Positions 32,681 to 43,248 of a stretch of DNA of 64,000 nt are shown here, piece after piece. The DNA lies in contig NC_012878.2 of the NCBI RefSeq assembly GCF_000003195.3, positions 53,134,629-53,198,628 of the forward strand, given 5' to 3'. Made by a program: the position numbers and the translations under genes. Position 1 is the stretch's first letter. Each line of letters starts with the position of its first letter. Under the pieces are notes generated by a model. The model was given only the letters and a program-made list of their open reading frames with translations. It was not told the DNA's origin and did not search any database. Source of the DNA: Sorghum bicolor (Eukaryota > Streptophyta > Magnoliopsida > Poales > Poaceae).

Positions 32681-35600
32681 CTGGTCAAAATCATTCCCCG
32701 AAACCGACCGAACGCGTGGCACGAAGTGAGGGTTCGGGTGGCCAGGATGAGGCGAGCGCGCGCTGGGGGCGGCCCCCGCATCGGCGCTGCCGCCGGCCGC
32801 GCTCGTCAGCACCAGGCGTGGTCGGCTGGAGATTACAATAAAAACGATTGATTAGTGGCCATGAAGCCATCGAGATCTTTATCTCAAACCATAAGCAAGA
32901 ACGCCAAGCTTATGATGGCTTTTACAATTGCTGATGTCGTTATTAGCTGCTATAGTTTAAGATTTTTATTCTACATATAGAGACAATCTAATCTAATGGT
33001 TACGAAGTGATTGTCGTTGGAGTTTCAGTAGCCAGCCAGCCAGCCAGCGTGCGGACTCGGTGTTGATATTTCTCTTGACTCTTGTGGCGTGATGGAGGAG
33101 ACGACGTCGTCATTTGCATTAGTGTAATCTTTTATACATGAGATGAGAGTCCGATCGACAATTTTTCTTTGTTTCTTCGTGAAACTCGGAGATAGAGTCA
33201 TATGAGCACACATAAGCGTGTCCGACCCTAATATGCATCTTCGAAGGACAGAGTTGCTTCGATAAATCTTGAAATTGGTAAAATAATTATAAATGCACCG
33301 CTACTATTCCTAACCTAATAAGCACATTTGATGGACTGAGCTTCGATAAATCTTAAGATTGATAAAGTCACTATACAAATATTACTGTCAATGATATGAC
33401 GTCTAAAGAATAAAAAAACACCACTAAATCCTGAAAAATCCAAAAAAATATGATCACATATGTCAAATCAAAAAATTGAACCAATTGGATTGGTTCCTAA
33501 AAAAACCTAAGGAACTAAGGTACGCCCAGTTCGCGTGAGGCGATTTTTCAAGCACATGTCATTTATGACAAGCTAATTAATATAAGGTCTATTGTAACAT
33601 AATTAAGTAAAAAAAATACTACTAAACTAGTAGTAGCTATAGTCCTCAAACTTCATCTGTGTGCTGAACTAATTAAGAATAATCCACGTAATATATTTCT
33701 CGGAAATTAGAAATTGAGATCGCTTGATGTGCTCCAGCCTGGAGCATAAGCTGTCAAATTGATTTCTTCCATTAAATCCACTGATTTGTAATCACAACTG
33801 ACAGATGTGTCCAGAAGCAAAGCAATACACCAGATCCACAGATACGAAAATGTACTACATCATCATTATACACTAGCAACCTCATGCTGGCTCCAAGCCT
33901 TACAACCCATGAGTCTCAGAATGCAAAATATATGAAATTGAAACACATTGAAGATTTCAGATTCAGTTAATACTATACAAAGAAAAATATAAACTTTTGT
34001 CATTTATTAAGCATGATTACAAATGTAATGACGATAAAGACGCGGCATTTTTAGCTAGTAGTAGCTGATCCTGATCCAGTTCACACCGCGAGCACTGCCA
34101 GTGCCAGCCTAAGAAAAGATCAAGGCTTCATTAAATCGGGGTATCAGAAGCCAAGCTATACACAGATGACTGCATAGGACAACAACCATCATCAGACTAG
34201 TGCTGGACATGTACCCGATCTAATTGCCAGTAAACAAAGCTTTGGTGATGCTATCGTGTAGCGAATAACTAATGATTGATGGTCTGGTTGATTACTTTGC
34301 ATGAAGCATTTTTCGGTTGCATCCGACGTAGATCCTTCAGCTGGTAGCTGGTCGTAGCCTAGCTGGTGTACTGCATGTTCTGTTTATATGTACACTTCCC
34401 TTTTTTGAAAGAAGGAAGTGAGATCCAACTAAGTCGATGGTACTTTTAAGCAAATCTTTATGCTATCAGTTTATTGCTTTGTTTCCTGCTTAATTATCTG
34501 GGGTTTCTTTGTACGTCCAAAAAAAAAAAACGCTTCAATTATATGAAAGTCGATTAGTGAATCTTATTGGCAACCCTTTGTTTGTGCTAAATCAATTTGT
34601 TAAATGTGATTTGGCAGATCTTCTTCCTACCAAGAACTATTTTAATTTCTTTTGCTTAGCCCAAAATACAATATTTAGAGAATCCGTTCTGTTCATAAAC
34701 CAATCATTAGCTAGGCTTCCCTTATCATTGGTCTGGATGCAAAAATAAATAAAAAACGAACAGACCTACACCTACTACTAGCAGTAGATGTCAATCAGCT
34801 AGGTATTTTGAAGACAATTCAATACAACAGATGGAGTTGAGGAACTGGTCAGGAATTAACTAGTACTAGATTGGTAGCGTCTTCATTTTTCAATGTTCAC
34901 AGGAAAGTGATGTTTTCTCAGTCAATAGATCATGTCCAAATCAGGATTAAGCTAAAAAACTGATCTTCCATTCCACCACTGTTCGAGAGCGTTCCATTCT
35001 GCCCACCTGGCCTGGCCCTCGGGGTTAGTTGAGATATTTGACAAGTCTACTCTCCACTGCATCGTTATGTTCATTCGATGAAGACTGTAACTCTGAGAAG
35101 TTGACCCTGCCTTTTGTGCTATCGGTCTCTTGGGTGTTGGCCCTTTCATTTGGATGGACTGATACATCATACAGCATCATGTCTGCATTAAAAAAGGTAA
35201 CTTTCACCATCGTAATTTTGTATATGTGGCCTGAGTGAATCAGAGATTTCTAGTTTCTGTAGCCTGCTGAGTGAATTGCATCATAAGCCCATCAGCTAGA
35301 CCAGTTCCACTGCACGCATCTCTGAAGCTCTTCTTTTTCAGAATTAATTCCTCTTGGACAAGAATTCAATCTAAGAACAGCGTAACAACACCAGTCACCA
35401 GCAGAAATATTCAGTACTCCTATATGGCCTTAATTTGCTCATGACAATAATCATCTGCGCTTGTGGCTGTGCCTTTCTGACGATCCATGCATCAAGTAGC
35501 CCTCACGTCATGCCATGCTGTTGGCCGGCCCCTCCATGATTCGACCGGGGAGACGCTGCTGCCCATGGAATGCATGGAGCAGACGAAAACCCGAGACGAT

Positions 35601-35966
35601 TCTGCCCATTATATTCGATCGATCATCGATGCATGGATCGGCCAGCGACGACTGTACATGCATCCACAGCCGCACGCCGTCTGTGACAGGTGGTCGATGA
35701 TCGGAAGGGTCCAAGAGAAACTGTTTGGTGTTCGCTTCACGTCAGTTGACACTTGACCGGACCTGATTAGGGGGCTCCGGAATGGCACTTCTTGCATTGC
35801 AGTGCTGCAGCATTATCTCCCTCTGCCTGCAGCTGCAGGGGTTGCTGCGCTATCTTCAGTTCAGTCAGCACATGGTGATGACACAGCGCGGGGGAAACAA
35901 ACTGTCAATCGGCGCAGCCGGCCAGCTTGCGATTAATTCAACTGCCGGCTTGTGAGCTTTCTGTAT

Positions 35967-36026
<60 letters not shown>

Positions 36027-36792
36027 GTCCTAGGACCTTTTCAGAGTCTCATCTAGCTCGTGCCGTTCAGTAACTGGAACCTAGAAGTAGAGGGTGATCC
36101 ATAATCCATTCCATCGCATGGAAGTAGTTGGGTTTAGTTGATGTATCTGCATCTCTGGATGCCTTTGATGGTACGTGAAAATGCTTACATTTTTAAAGAA
36201 AGTAGGAGTACATCGAAATATTATCTGGGCTCACTTTTCCTTTTTCTCTGATGTGGCAAATGCTGCTGCAGATGTTAAGCAACTTTCCCAACGTTAAGCA
36301 GCTTTCATCAGGAAAGCTCTGAGATCCATTTCATTTCGCAGAGATCGCGCTGAGGGGGATTTGCTTGCCATCTGAATTTTGGGAGCGATGCATGGGTCCA
36401 TCCTCCTTTCTGACATCATTAGCAGATAAACAAACCGTGGAAAGGGAACCGGCCATGTGCTTGCAGCTCGTGGATCTTACGCTATTTGAGGGACTGGACT
36501 AAACCGCACGATCAAAAAAGATGATTATATAGGAAATAAACGTTAGGGGCACAGCCCTCCCTGCTCGCCATTGTCCATACATGTAGACCATCACCTGAAG
36601 AAAGAAAAGTCTGAGAGCCAGTGGAAGCATCCAGCTCCATGCATGTTTATCTACTGGAGTGAGTGGCAACTAACTAACCCTTCACAGTTTTCTAAGCAGA
36701 TCAACTTTCCGGATGAGTCAGAGTCACCCCACGGCCCACGCGGCCGGCCCCTTTCAGTTGCGTGTGGGACCCATGCAGAAATTCTACAGCTG
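32681..36792. other. Gene-free spacer
   Basis: About 4 kb without a frame I can support as a gene; the longest frames (up to 95 codons) have no domain-like features. It contains the CT microsatellite listed next and scattered A/T runs. No transposon ends were recognised, but decayed ones could be present. Confidence 0.4.
35971..36022 (+). repeat. (CT)26 microsatellite
   Basis: Uninterrupted CT dinucleotide run of about 52 bp followed by GTCTGTCC. Likely polymorphic. Confidence 0.95.
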
Positions 36793-37008
36793 GGCCTTGT
36801 TTACTTCCATCCAAAATCCAAAAACTTTTTAAAATTTTCCGTCACATCGAATCTTTAGACGCATGCATGAAATATTAAATATAAACGAAAATAAAAATTA
36901 ATTACACAGTTTGGTCGAAATTTACGAGACGAATCTTTTGAGCCTAATTAGTCCATGATTGGACAATAATTACCACAAACAAACGAGAGTGCTACAGTGT
37001 CGCGAAAA
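36793..37008 (-). mobile_element. Tourist-like MITE, right end lost
   Basis: Starts GGCCTTGTTTACTTCCATCC, carries CATCGAATCTTTAGACGCATG and ACGAGACGAATCTTTTGAGCC, and runs to GAGAGTGCTACAGTG before losing similarity. Orientation B. The terminal inverted repeat is missing on the right. Confidence 0.75.
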
Positions 37009-37141
37009 CTGTGTGCTATGCTCCAATCCAAACAGATAGAGTACTTGCGAACAGTGAGTGATTCAGAGACAAGTGGTACCATAAAAGATGATCGTCTTGT
37101 TCTGAATCTCCGAACCTGAAACAGGGTATCCAATCACTGTC

Positions 37142-37950
37142 CGTGAAAGCCTCCCCACCTGATTCATTCAATTTATTGAAGATTGGCCCAAGGCATTAGT
37201 TACAAGAAGAAGAGGGGTTGTCGTAGTGCTGTACAAAAAAACTATGGAGATCTACATGTATCGAGTTACTAAAACCTGTAAGAATTAGCACCAGGCATCA
37301 GTAACATATCGCTGTTTCCTTGGGATTATGGGTCGCCACGCCTCAGCATCAAGGCAATGCATGCTTGCAGCACCTGCCTGAGCTCTCGTTTCTGAAGATG
37401 AATGCATTGCGACGCTTCCACAGTTGGCAGCAACAGAGGGCGAAGAAGCCGCTGTACTGCATGGATCCTGGGCAGGTTTTCCATATTCTGAATCGAGGCG
37501 TCATCTGCAACTGGTAGACTGACCGCATTCCAGAACGCTCTTGCAAAATTGCAATGAAGCAGGATATGATCCGTTGCCTTCTTTGAGTTTCCACAAACTT
37601 GACATGTTGGGGTTGTTAACAATTTTCTTCCCCAACAGGTTCTGTCGGCACTGAATTCTTCCTTTGGAGGCTAGCCACATGAAAAATTGCACTCTCGATC
37701 GGCGGCACGGAGTTTTCCCATATTGTAGATAGAGGATGAGTCTAGTTTCCCATGGCCACAGTCAAAATGGGATTTCCCTCCGGTCGTTTCCTGCCCTGCG
37801 AGAGAGTTGTTTGCTCGATGATAGAATTGATCTGGACATCAGTGCATTTCGGATGGCCGCCCATATGTACCGTAGAATTTACCAGTGTTGTTGATTCGCG
37901 AATGTTCTGGTGACAATTTGCAGGTAAGTGAAGTACAGAGATCAAACAAA
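37142..37950 (-). pseudogene. Minus-strand LINE 3' fragment (zf-RVT region)
   Basis: On the minus strand two overlapping frames together show VQFFMWLASKGRIQC, TCQVCGNSKKATDHILLHC and FARAFWNAVSL, the Cys/His knuckle and aromatic tail at the ORF2 C-terminus of plant L1 LINEs. They are in different frames around 37600-37620, so there is a frameshift. The low-coordinate end carries a short LINE-like tail (minus: CTTCAATAAATTGAATGAATC). I could not find target duplications, so both borders are approximate. Confidence 0.65.
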
Positions 37951-38798
37951 GGGGGACGAGATAATACGTTTATAAACCGAAAAAAGATGAGACAGCACTA
38001 GAAGTAGGTCGCGTGGTTATGCAGAGCTAAGCAGCCGCCATCATGGTGTCTGTTTGCCACAACCACAACCTCTCTGTAGTGCAGGTCCAAGAGTGAGCCC
38101 GGCCGGCCCGGCGGCCTTGCCGCTTTTCCAACAACGCAGCTGAAAACACGGCGGCATGCCGGCACCCAGAACCAGAACACACCCAACCCTGTCTGCCTCC
38201 CACAGCGTCGGCCACCGTCGATCTCCATGGGTGGACCACGGGTGACAGACACCGCAGGAATTACTCCTAAAACGCACCTACGAACGGACAGACCACGCAC
38301 GCCGGCTGCGCATCTACGCCGTCGCCGCCCCTGCCCGGCCTCAGCTCGTCGTGGGCTCTGATGGCTGATGGCAGATGGCAGATGGCAGATGGCCCGCGCA
38401 CACATGGAGCACGTACGGCGGTGCGTGGCCGCCGCCGGTGGTATAGGTCGTGGGCTCGTGGCGAGCCTTGTCATATATTCTTTTTTGCTAATAGCGAATG
38501 CGCTTCCGGTGCAAGGGCCACCGCTACCTGGCTGTCGTGGACTCCTCCCGGCCAGCTCTCATCAAGCTATAGCTAGGCGGCCGTTGGGGTTTGATGAGTT
38601 GCCCTGCTCCAACATCCGAACGACCTCAACCGGCTCTTGATGAGCAGACAGTAGTACTACGTTCAAGACTAGCATCAGGAGTACTAGCAGCCGTGGTGGT
38701 GCGTGGCCCCGAGGCCCAGCTAGCATCGTATTCGTATCGCAATCGGCATCACGCTACAAGGAGACAACGCGCGCGGGGCAGACCATGTGGAAGGTTAA
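37951..38798. other. Spacer, no gene recognised
   Basis: GC-richer stretch with frames of up to 158 codons on either strand, none with domain features. Contains the small tandem repeat TGGCAGATGGCAGATGGCAGATGGC near 38366-38391 (unit TGGCAGA). No transposon ends recognised. Confidence 0.35.
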
Positions 38799-39040
38799 GG
38801 CCTTGTTTACTTTAAAAATTTTTGCAAAATAGGAATCGTAGCACTTTCGTTTGTATTTGACAAATATTATCTAATTATTAACTAACTAGACTCAAAAGAT
38901 TCGTCTCGTCAATTTCGACCAAACTGTACAATTAGTTTTTATTTTCATCTATATTTAATACTCCATGCATTCGTTTAAAGATTCGATGTGACAGGGAATC
39001 TGAAAAATTTTACAAAATTTTTGAGGAACAAAACAAGGCC
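38799..39040 (+). mobile_element. Tourist-like MITE with TAA duplication
   Basis: GGCCTTGTTTACTTT left and GAGGAACAAAACAAGGCC right. TAA flanks both ends (38796-38798 and 39041-39043). Orientation A, 242 bp. It abuts the long foldback that starts about 20 bp further on. Confidence 0.85.
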
Positions 39041-39059
39041 TAAAGAAATGGGAAATGGT

Positions 39060-40728
39060 GTGTGGCGATTTTTTTTATTTTTAACCCAAATTTGAAACAT
39101 ATTTCAAATTTGACCAGATCATGAAAAAATTTTCAAAACTAGACCGTTTGGACCCGCCACCATGCATGGCGGGGCAAATACACATAACCCCGCCATACAT
39201 GGCGGCGGGGTACTACTGCTAACGTGGCATGGTACTTGCTGACGCGGCTAACACGTGGCGGGGTACGTGGCAATGAGTACCCCGCCACGCATCATGGCGG
39301 GATGCAACCCCGCCGCGCATCATGGCGGGGTGCTCCCTGTCTGACAAAACAGTCCACTCCATGCTTTCTCTGCGTTCCCTGATGGCATTTTCGTTAATTT
39401 GTGTTAATTATTGTCTGTAAACTGCAGTAATTATACAGTTTACCTGTAAATCACGAGACAAATCTTTTAAGTCTAGTTACTTTATAATTAGATAATTTTT
39501 ATTAAATAAAAATGAAATTGCTACAGTGTTAAAATCTAAAAAGTTTTTAGATCTAAACAAGGCTATAGTGTGTATGTGTGGAGAGAGAGGTCAGGCTACG
39601 CTCGTATGGGCAAGTAGTCTAGGGTGTTGGACCTTGTTTAGTTCAAAAAAATTTTGCAAAATTTTTCAGATTCCTCGTCACATAAAATCTTTAGACGTAT
39701 ATTTCTAACTTAAAATAAATTTATTCAAAAATTAGATTTAAATATCTATCTAATGATACTAATTTTATATTATAAATATTAATATTTTTAATAAATATTT
39801 AATCAAAATTTTTTTATAAGAAGCGAAAACGATAAATATTTAGGAATAAAGAGGTAGCACATTACAACACACTTGCGCTGCTGTAGCCCTGGAGCAGCAC
39901 ACTGCGCAGCACTGTAACACTGTAGCAGGCACTGTAGCACTGTACTAGTTGTATTGTGCTACCTTTTTATTCCTAAATATTTGTCGCTTTTTATAAAATT
40001 TTTTTATTAAATATTTATAATATAAAATTAGTATCATTAGATAAATATTTAAATCTAATTTTTGAATAAATTTATTTTAAGTTAGAAATATACGTCTAAA
40101 GATTTTATGTGACGAAGAATATGAACAATTTTGTAAAATTTTTTAGGAACTAAACAAGGCCCAACAAGGCCCAACACCCTAGATTGCTGATGTTGCCCAT
40201 GCAAGCGCAGCCTGACCCCTCTCTCTCCACACATACACACTATGGGCTGGCCTTGTTTAGATCCAAAAACTTTTTAGATTTTAACATCGTAGCAATTTCA
40301 TTTTTATTTAATAAAAATTATCTAATTATAAAGCTAGGCTTAAAAGATTACTCTCGTGATTTACAGGTAAACTGTATAATTAGTGCAATTTACAGACAAT
40401 AATTATCACAAATTAACGAAAGTGCCACCAGGGAACGCAAAAAGAAAGAAGGGAGTGGGCTGTTTTGGGAGCACCCCGCCATGATGCGCGGCGGGGTTGC
40501 ATCCCGTCATGATGCGTGGCGGGGTACTCTTTGCCACGTACCCGCCACGTGTTAGCCACATCAGCAGGTACCATGCCACGTTAGCAGTAGTACCCTACCG
40601 CCATACATAGTGGGGTTCTGTGCATTTGCCCCGCCATGCATGGTGGCGGGTCCAAACGGCCTAGTTTTGAAAATATTTTCATAAACGGGAAAATATGTTT
40701 CTAAAAATAAAAAAAATTATGTGTGGCA
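39060..40728. mobile_element. Very long foldback (inverted repeat) element
   Basis: The left arm 39060-39868 and right arm 39949-40728 are inverted copies, close over almost their whole length, around a loop of about 80 bp. Paired landmarks include GTGTGGCGATT / TTATGTGTGGC at the outside, GACCCGCCACCATGCATGG / its inverse near 40650, GCTAACACGTGGCGGG / inverse near 40545, GTGTGTATGTGTGGAGAGAG / inverse near 40225, and ATATTTAGGAATAAA / TTTATTCCTAAATAT at the centre. Nested inside are Tourist-like ends (CCTTGTTTAGTTC at 39633, GAACTAAACAAGG at about 40147). No reading frame. The origin (foldback transposon, or inverted duplication of nested MITEs) is open. Confidence 0.85.
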
Positions 40729-40825
40729 GCCAAATGAGCTACTAGTACTAGTAGGTTTTCTTGTTCTTTTCTTTTTTTGAGAGAGCTTTTTTTTCTTTGA
40801 CAAATAAGAGGTACTACTACTACTA

Positions 40826-40931
40826 GTTGTTGTTGTTATTGTTGTTGTTGTTGTTATTGTTGTTGTTGTTGTTGTTATTGTTGTTGTTGTTGTTATTGTT
40901 GTTGTTGTTGTTGTTATTATTATTATTGTTG

Positions 40932-40972
<41 letters not shown>

Positions 40973-40973
40973 T
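40826..40973 (+). repeat. (TTG)n/(TTA)n trinucleotide microsatellite
   Basis: About 49 units of TTG with interspersed TTA, changing to a pure TTA run at the right end. It produces an artificial poly-leucine frame, which is not a gene. It lies about 100 bp beyond the foldback. Confidence 0.95.
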
Positions 40974-41186
40974 AGCAAATATACTAGTAGTAGCTATACT
41001 AGAGGATCTCGAGGGTTAGAGATCCAAGAAGCTTGTGCGGATAAGCGGATAGAAAGCAGTCCAGTGTTCGAGCGCGGCGCGTGCTGGCGTTGGCATCCAT
41101 CTCCCAAATGCTTGGCGCTTGCGGTTTGCGGCGTGCGCGACTACTGCTCGTCTTTGCCCTGTCCATCATAGACTGGACTAGACACG
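40974..41186. other. Spacer between microsatellite and LINE
   Basis: Unique-looking moderately GC-rich sequence; no feature seen. Confidence 0.4.
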
Positions 41187-42223
41187 GTGTGGGTCACGCT
41201 TTTTTAAAAATAAAAGGACAACAAATTCTTTGTCGCGGATTTTATTGAACGATATAAAGAAAAACAAAAAACAAAGAAAAAACGACAGTACAACTCACGG
41301 CACAGAAAAACATGGGCAGAAGTGCTAGAAATCCTAATCCGAGTGAGTCCTCCAGTCAATCCGAGTGAGTCCTCTGGGCTTATGATGCCATCGCTAAATA
41401 ATATTGTGTGATATCATCCTTACATAAGGAAGACATTTATATTGGTTGTAGACTGTTCTGTTGGAAGATCATTCTATTGCATCCTTTCCATATATATTCC
41501 ACCAGAAACAGATTAGGATTCCATCCACTTTTTTTCTTTGGTTCTTATCAAAAATTTATGCCTGCATCTCAACCAAAAAGATAGAACCTCCTTCGCTCAC
41601 TGTTTCCAGCATCGGTAGATTGAACCAATGCTTAATAATGCCCCAAACCTCCTTGATGAATGGGCAATCTTTGCCGAGATGAGTTGGCGTTTCCAGATCA
41701 TTGTCACATAGCTTGCATTTTGTGCCTTCAGTCCACTCTCTTTTGAGAAGATTGTTCGCAATTAGGATTTTCTTATGCATCAGAGTCCAAGTAAAAAAAC
41801 AATATTTATGTTCAGCTTTAGCCCTCCAAATTGGAATTATCTTCATTCTACTGTAAACTCTCACATACTGTATCTGATAAGCACTTTGTGTGGTATAGAC
41901 ACCATCTGCCGTCCATCGCCAAGTAATATCATCTTGTATCTCCACATTGAGAACGCCAAGTAATATCATCTTGTATCTCCACATTGAGAACAACTCCCTG
42001 TAGCTCTTTCCAGAGCCTTACGAACTGTCGCACTTCTTCAGGTGATGTTGGAGGATAAATATGATCGATCCACTTGTTATTATTTAGCGCTTGTCGCACT
42101 ATAATATTCTTCCTTCTCGTCTTTTCAAACAGCAGAGGATCAATCGACTTTGCCATGGAGCTGTTAATCCAGTTAGAGGCCTAGAATGGGGCTATATTTT
42201 CATCCCCCATTGTGTGGGTCACG
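41187..42223 (-). mobile_element. Minus-strand 5'-truncated LINE with 12-bp target duplication
   Basis: GTGTGGGTCACG occurs at 41187-41198 and 42212-42223. The 1013 bp between begin with a T run (the A tail on the minus strand) and encode the C-terminal third of LINE ORF2 on the minus strand. Tail position next to one duplication copy and loss of the 5' part show a standard target-primed insertion. Confidence 0.9.
41556..42210 (-). pseudogene. LINE ORF2 C-terminal remnant, frameshifted
   Basis: Minus-strand frames show SSMAKSIDPLLFEKTRRKN, then WIDHIYPPTSPEEVRQF, ITWRWTADGVYTTQSAYQIQ, and the zf-RVT knuckle CKLCDNDLETPTHLGKDC. The frame is broken by a perfect 37-bp tandem duplication (41918-41954 and 41955-41991; 37 is not a multiple of three), and there is an in-frame TAG where a Trp is expected near 42180. 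Not functional. Confidence 0.85.
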
Positions 42224-42639
42224 TATATTGGGGTGTTTAGAGAAGATACTGATAACACTCAAAACTGGCTAAACTGGGCTGCTAAATCGACTACACCGAT
42301 TTTGGTAGGTTTGTTAAAGTGAAATTACACTTTATCATTGTGTTTTTTCTCGTCGAGATGATTGGAATACATATATAGGACATGTTTCACAATAATGCAT
42401 TTCTTTCACTGGTGATCTGCGAAAACCGACTCATAGAGAATAGTTAGGCTTCACCACCAATGTGAGCTAAGATGCACGGAAAAGAGATGGATACTAGTAG
42501 AGCTCCATGTTTCAATGGCATTTTTTTAGATTCAGTAATAAAAAATATCTCAGCCTCACACATCGATGCATATGAATGGGTATAGCCGCTTCATACAACA
42601 CAAAAGTATTTAGACCAAGCTTCGTTAGACAGAGCTTTA
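42224..42639. other. Spacer between two LINEs
   Basis: No coding frame of note. Nothing else recognised. Confidence 0.4.
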
Positions 42640-42640
42640 A

Positions 42641-42928
42641 ATAGAAACAAAACCTCGTTCCAGTCTGCGCCTGGCTGCTAGGCCCTCCCCAGTGCCGGTG
42701 TCCCAGCGTGCTCAGCACAAGCTGATGAAGGAGCTCAGCTTCATGGGCAACCCGTCTGTGGAGCCAGATGCGGCGGTGACTGCCTACATCGACATGTACC
42801 AGGGTGATCTCCCAGAGCAGGCCGTCCAGGCAATTCGGGCGGCAACCAAACTGGGGAACAAGAAGCTTGCAAAGGTGCTGGAAGCGATGGCTGAGGAGGC
42901 CGGTGCAGCAGACGCGGAGGGCATGTGA
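42641..42928 (+). pseudogene. C-terminal remnant of LINE ORF1 (gag-like)
   Basis: An open frame with no ATG at its start: it runs from the stop at 42638 through RSSLRLAARPSPVPVSQRAQ, then KLMKELSFMG and a helical end QAVQAIRAATKLGNKKLAKV, to TGA 42926-42928. A basic SLRLAARP-type stretch followed by a helical tail with an AATKLGNKKLA pattern is what I associate with the end of ORF1 proteins of grass L1 LINEs, just upstream of ORF2. The RNA-binding part is missing. Confidence 0.55.
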
Positions 42929-43248
42929 TTCTCCTTCCTCTTCACTGTTGTGGTGTCAGTTTGACACATGTATCTTCGGACTTGGTCAGCACCGGCCAGT
43001 CTTCAACCGGTTGAGTTAGGCTTGTTTGTGCTGTGTTGCTGTTGCTGTTGTTGTTGGTTTCATGGATGTTGCAACTGTAGGTTGGTTTCAGGTGGCACTT
43101 TAGTTATCTACAGTATGTTGGTTGTGACAGTGGAAGTGTTGTTCTCTCATTCAGTTAATAGATGGGTGTACGGTTTGCTGGCTGTATGTCTCACCATGAT
43201 CCCTGCTGTGCTTTCCACCTTCCTCTATGTGATGATTAGACTACCTCC

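Noticed and set aside
37998..38640. Frames of 70-158 codons on both strands in a GC-richer spacer
   Set aside because: No domain features or gene context; overlapping in several frames, as expected from base composition.
40827..41171. Frame with about 45 leucines in a row
   Set aside because: Produced by the TTG/TTA microsatellite; no start context or domain after it.
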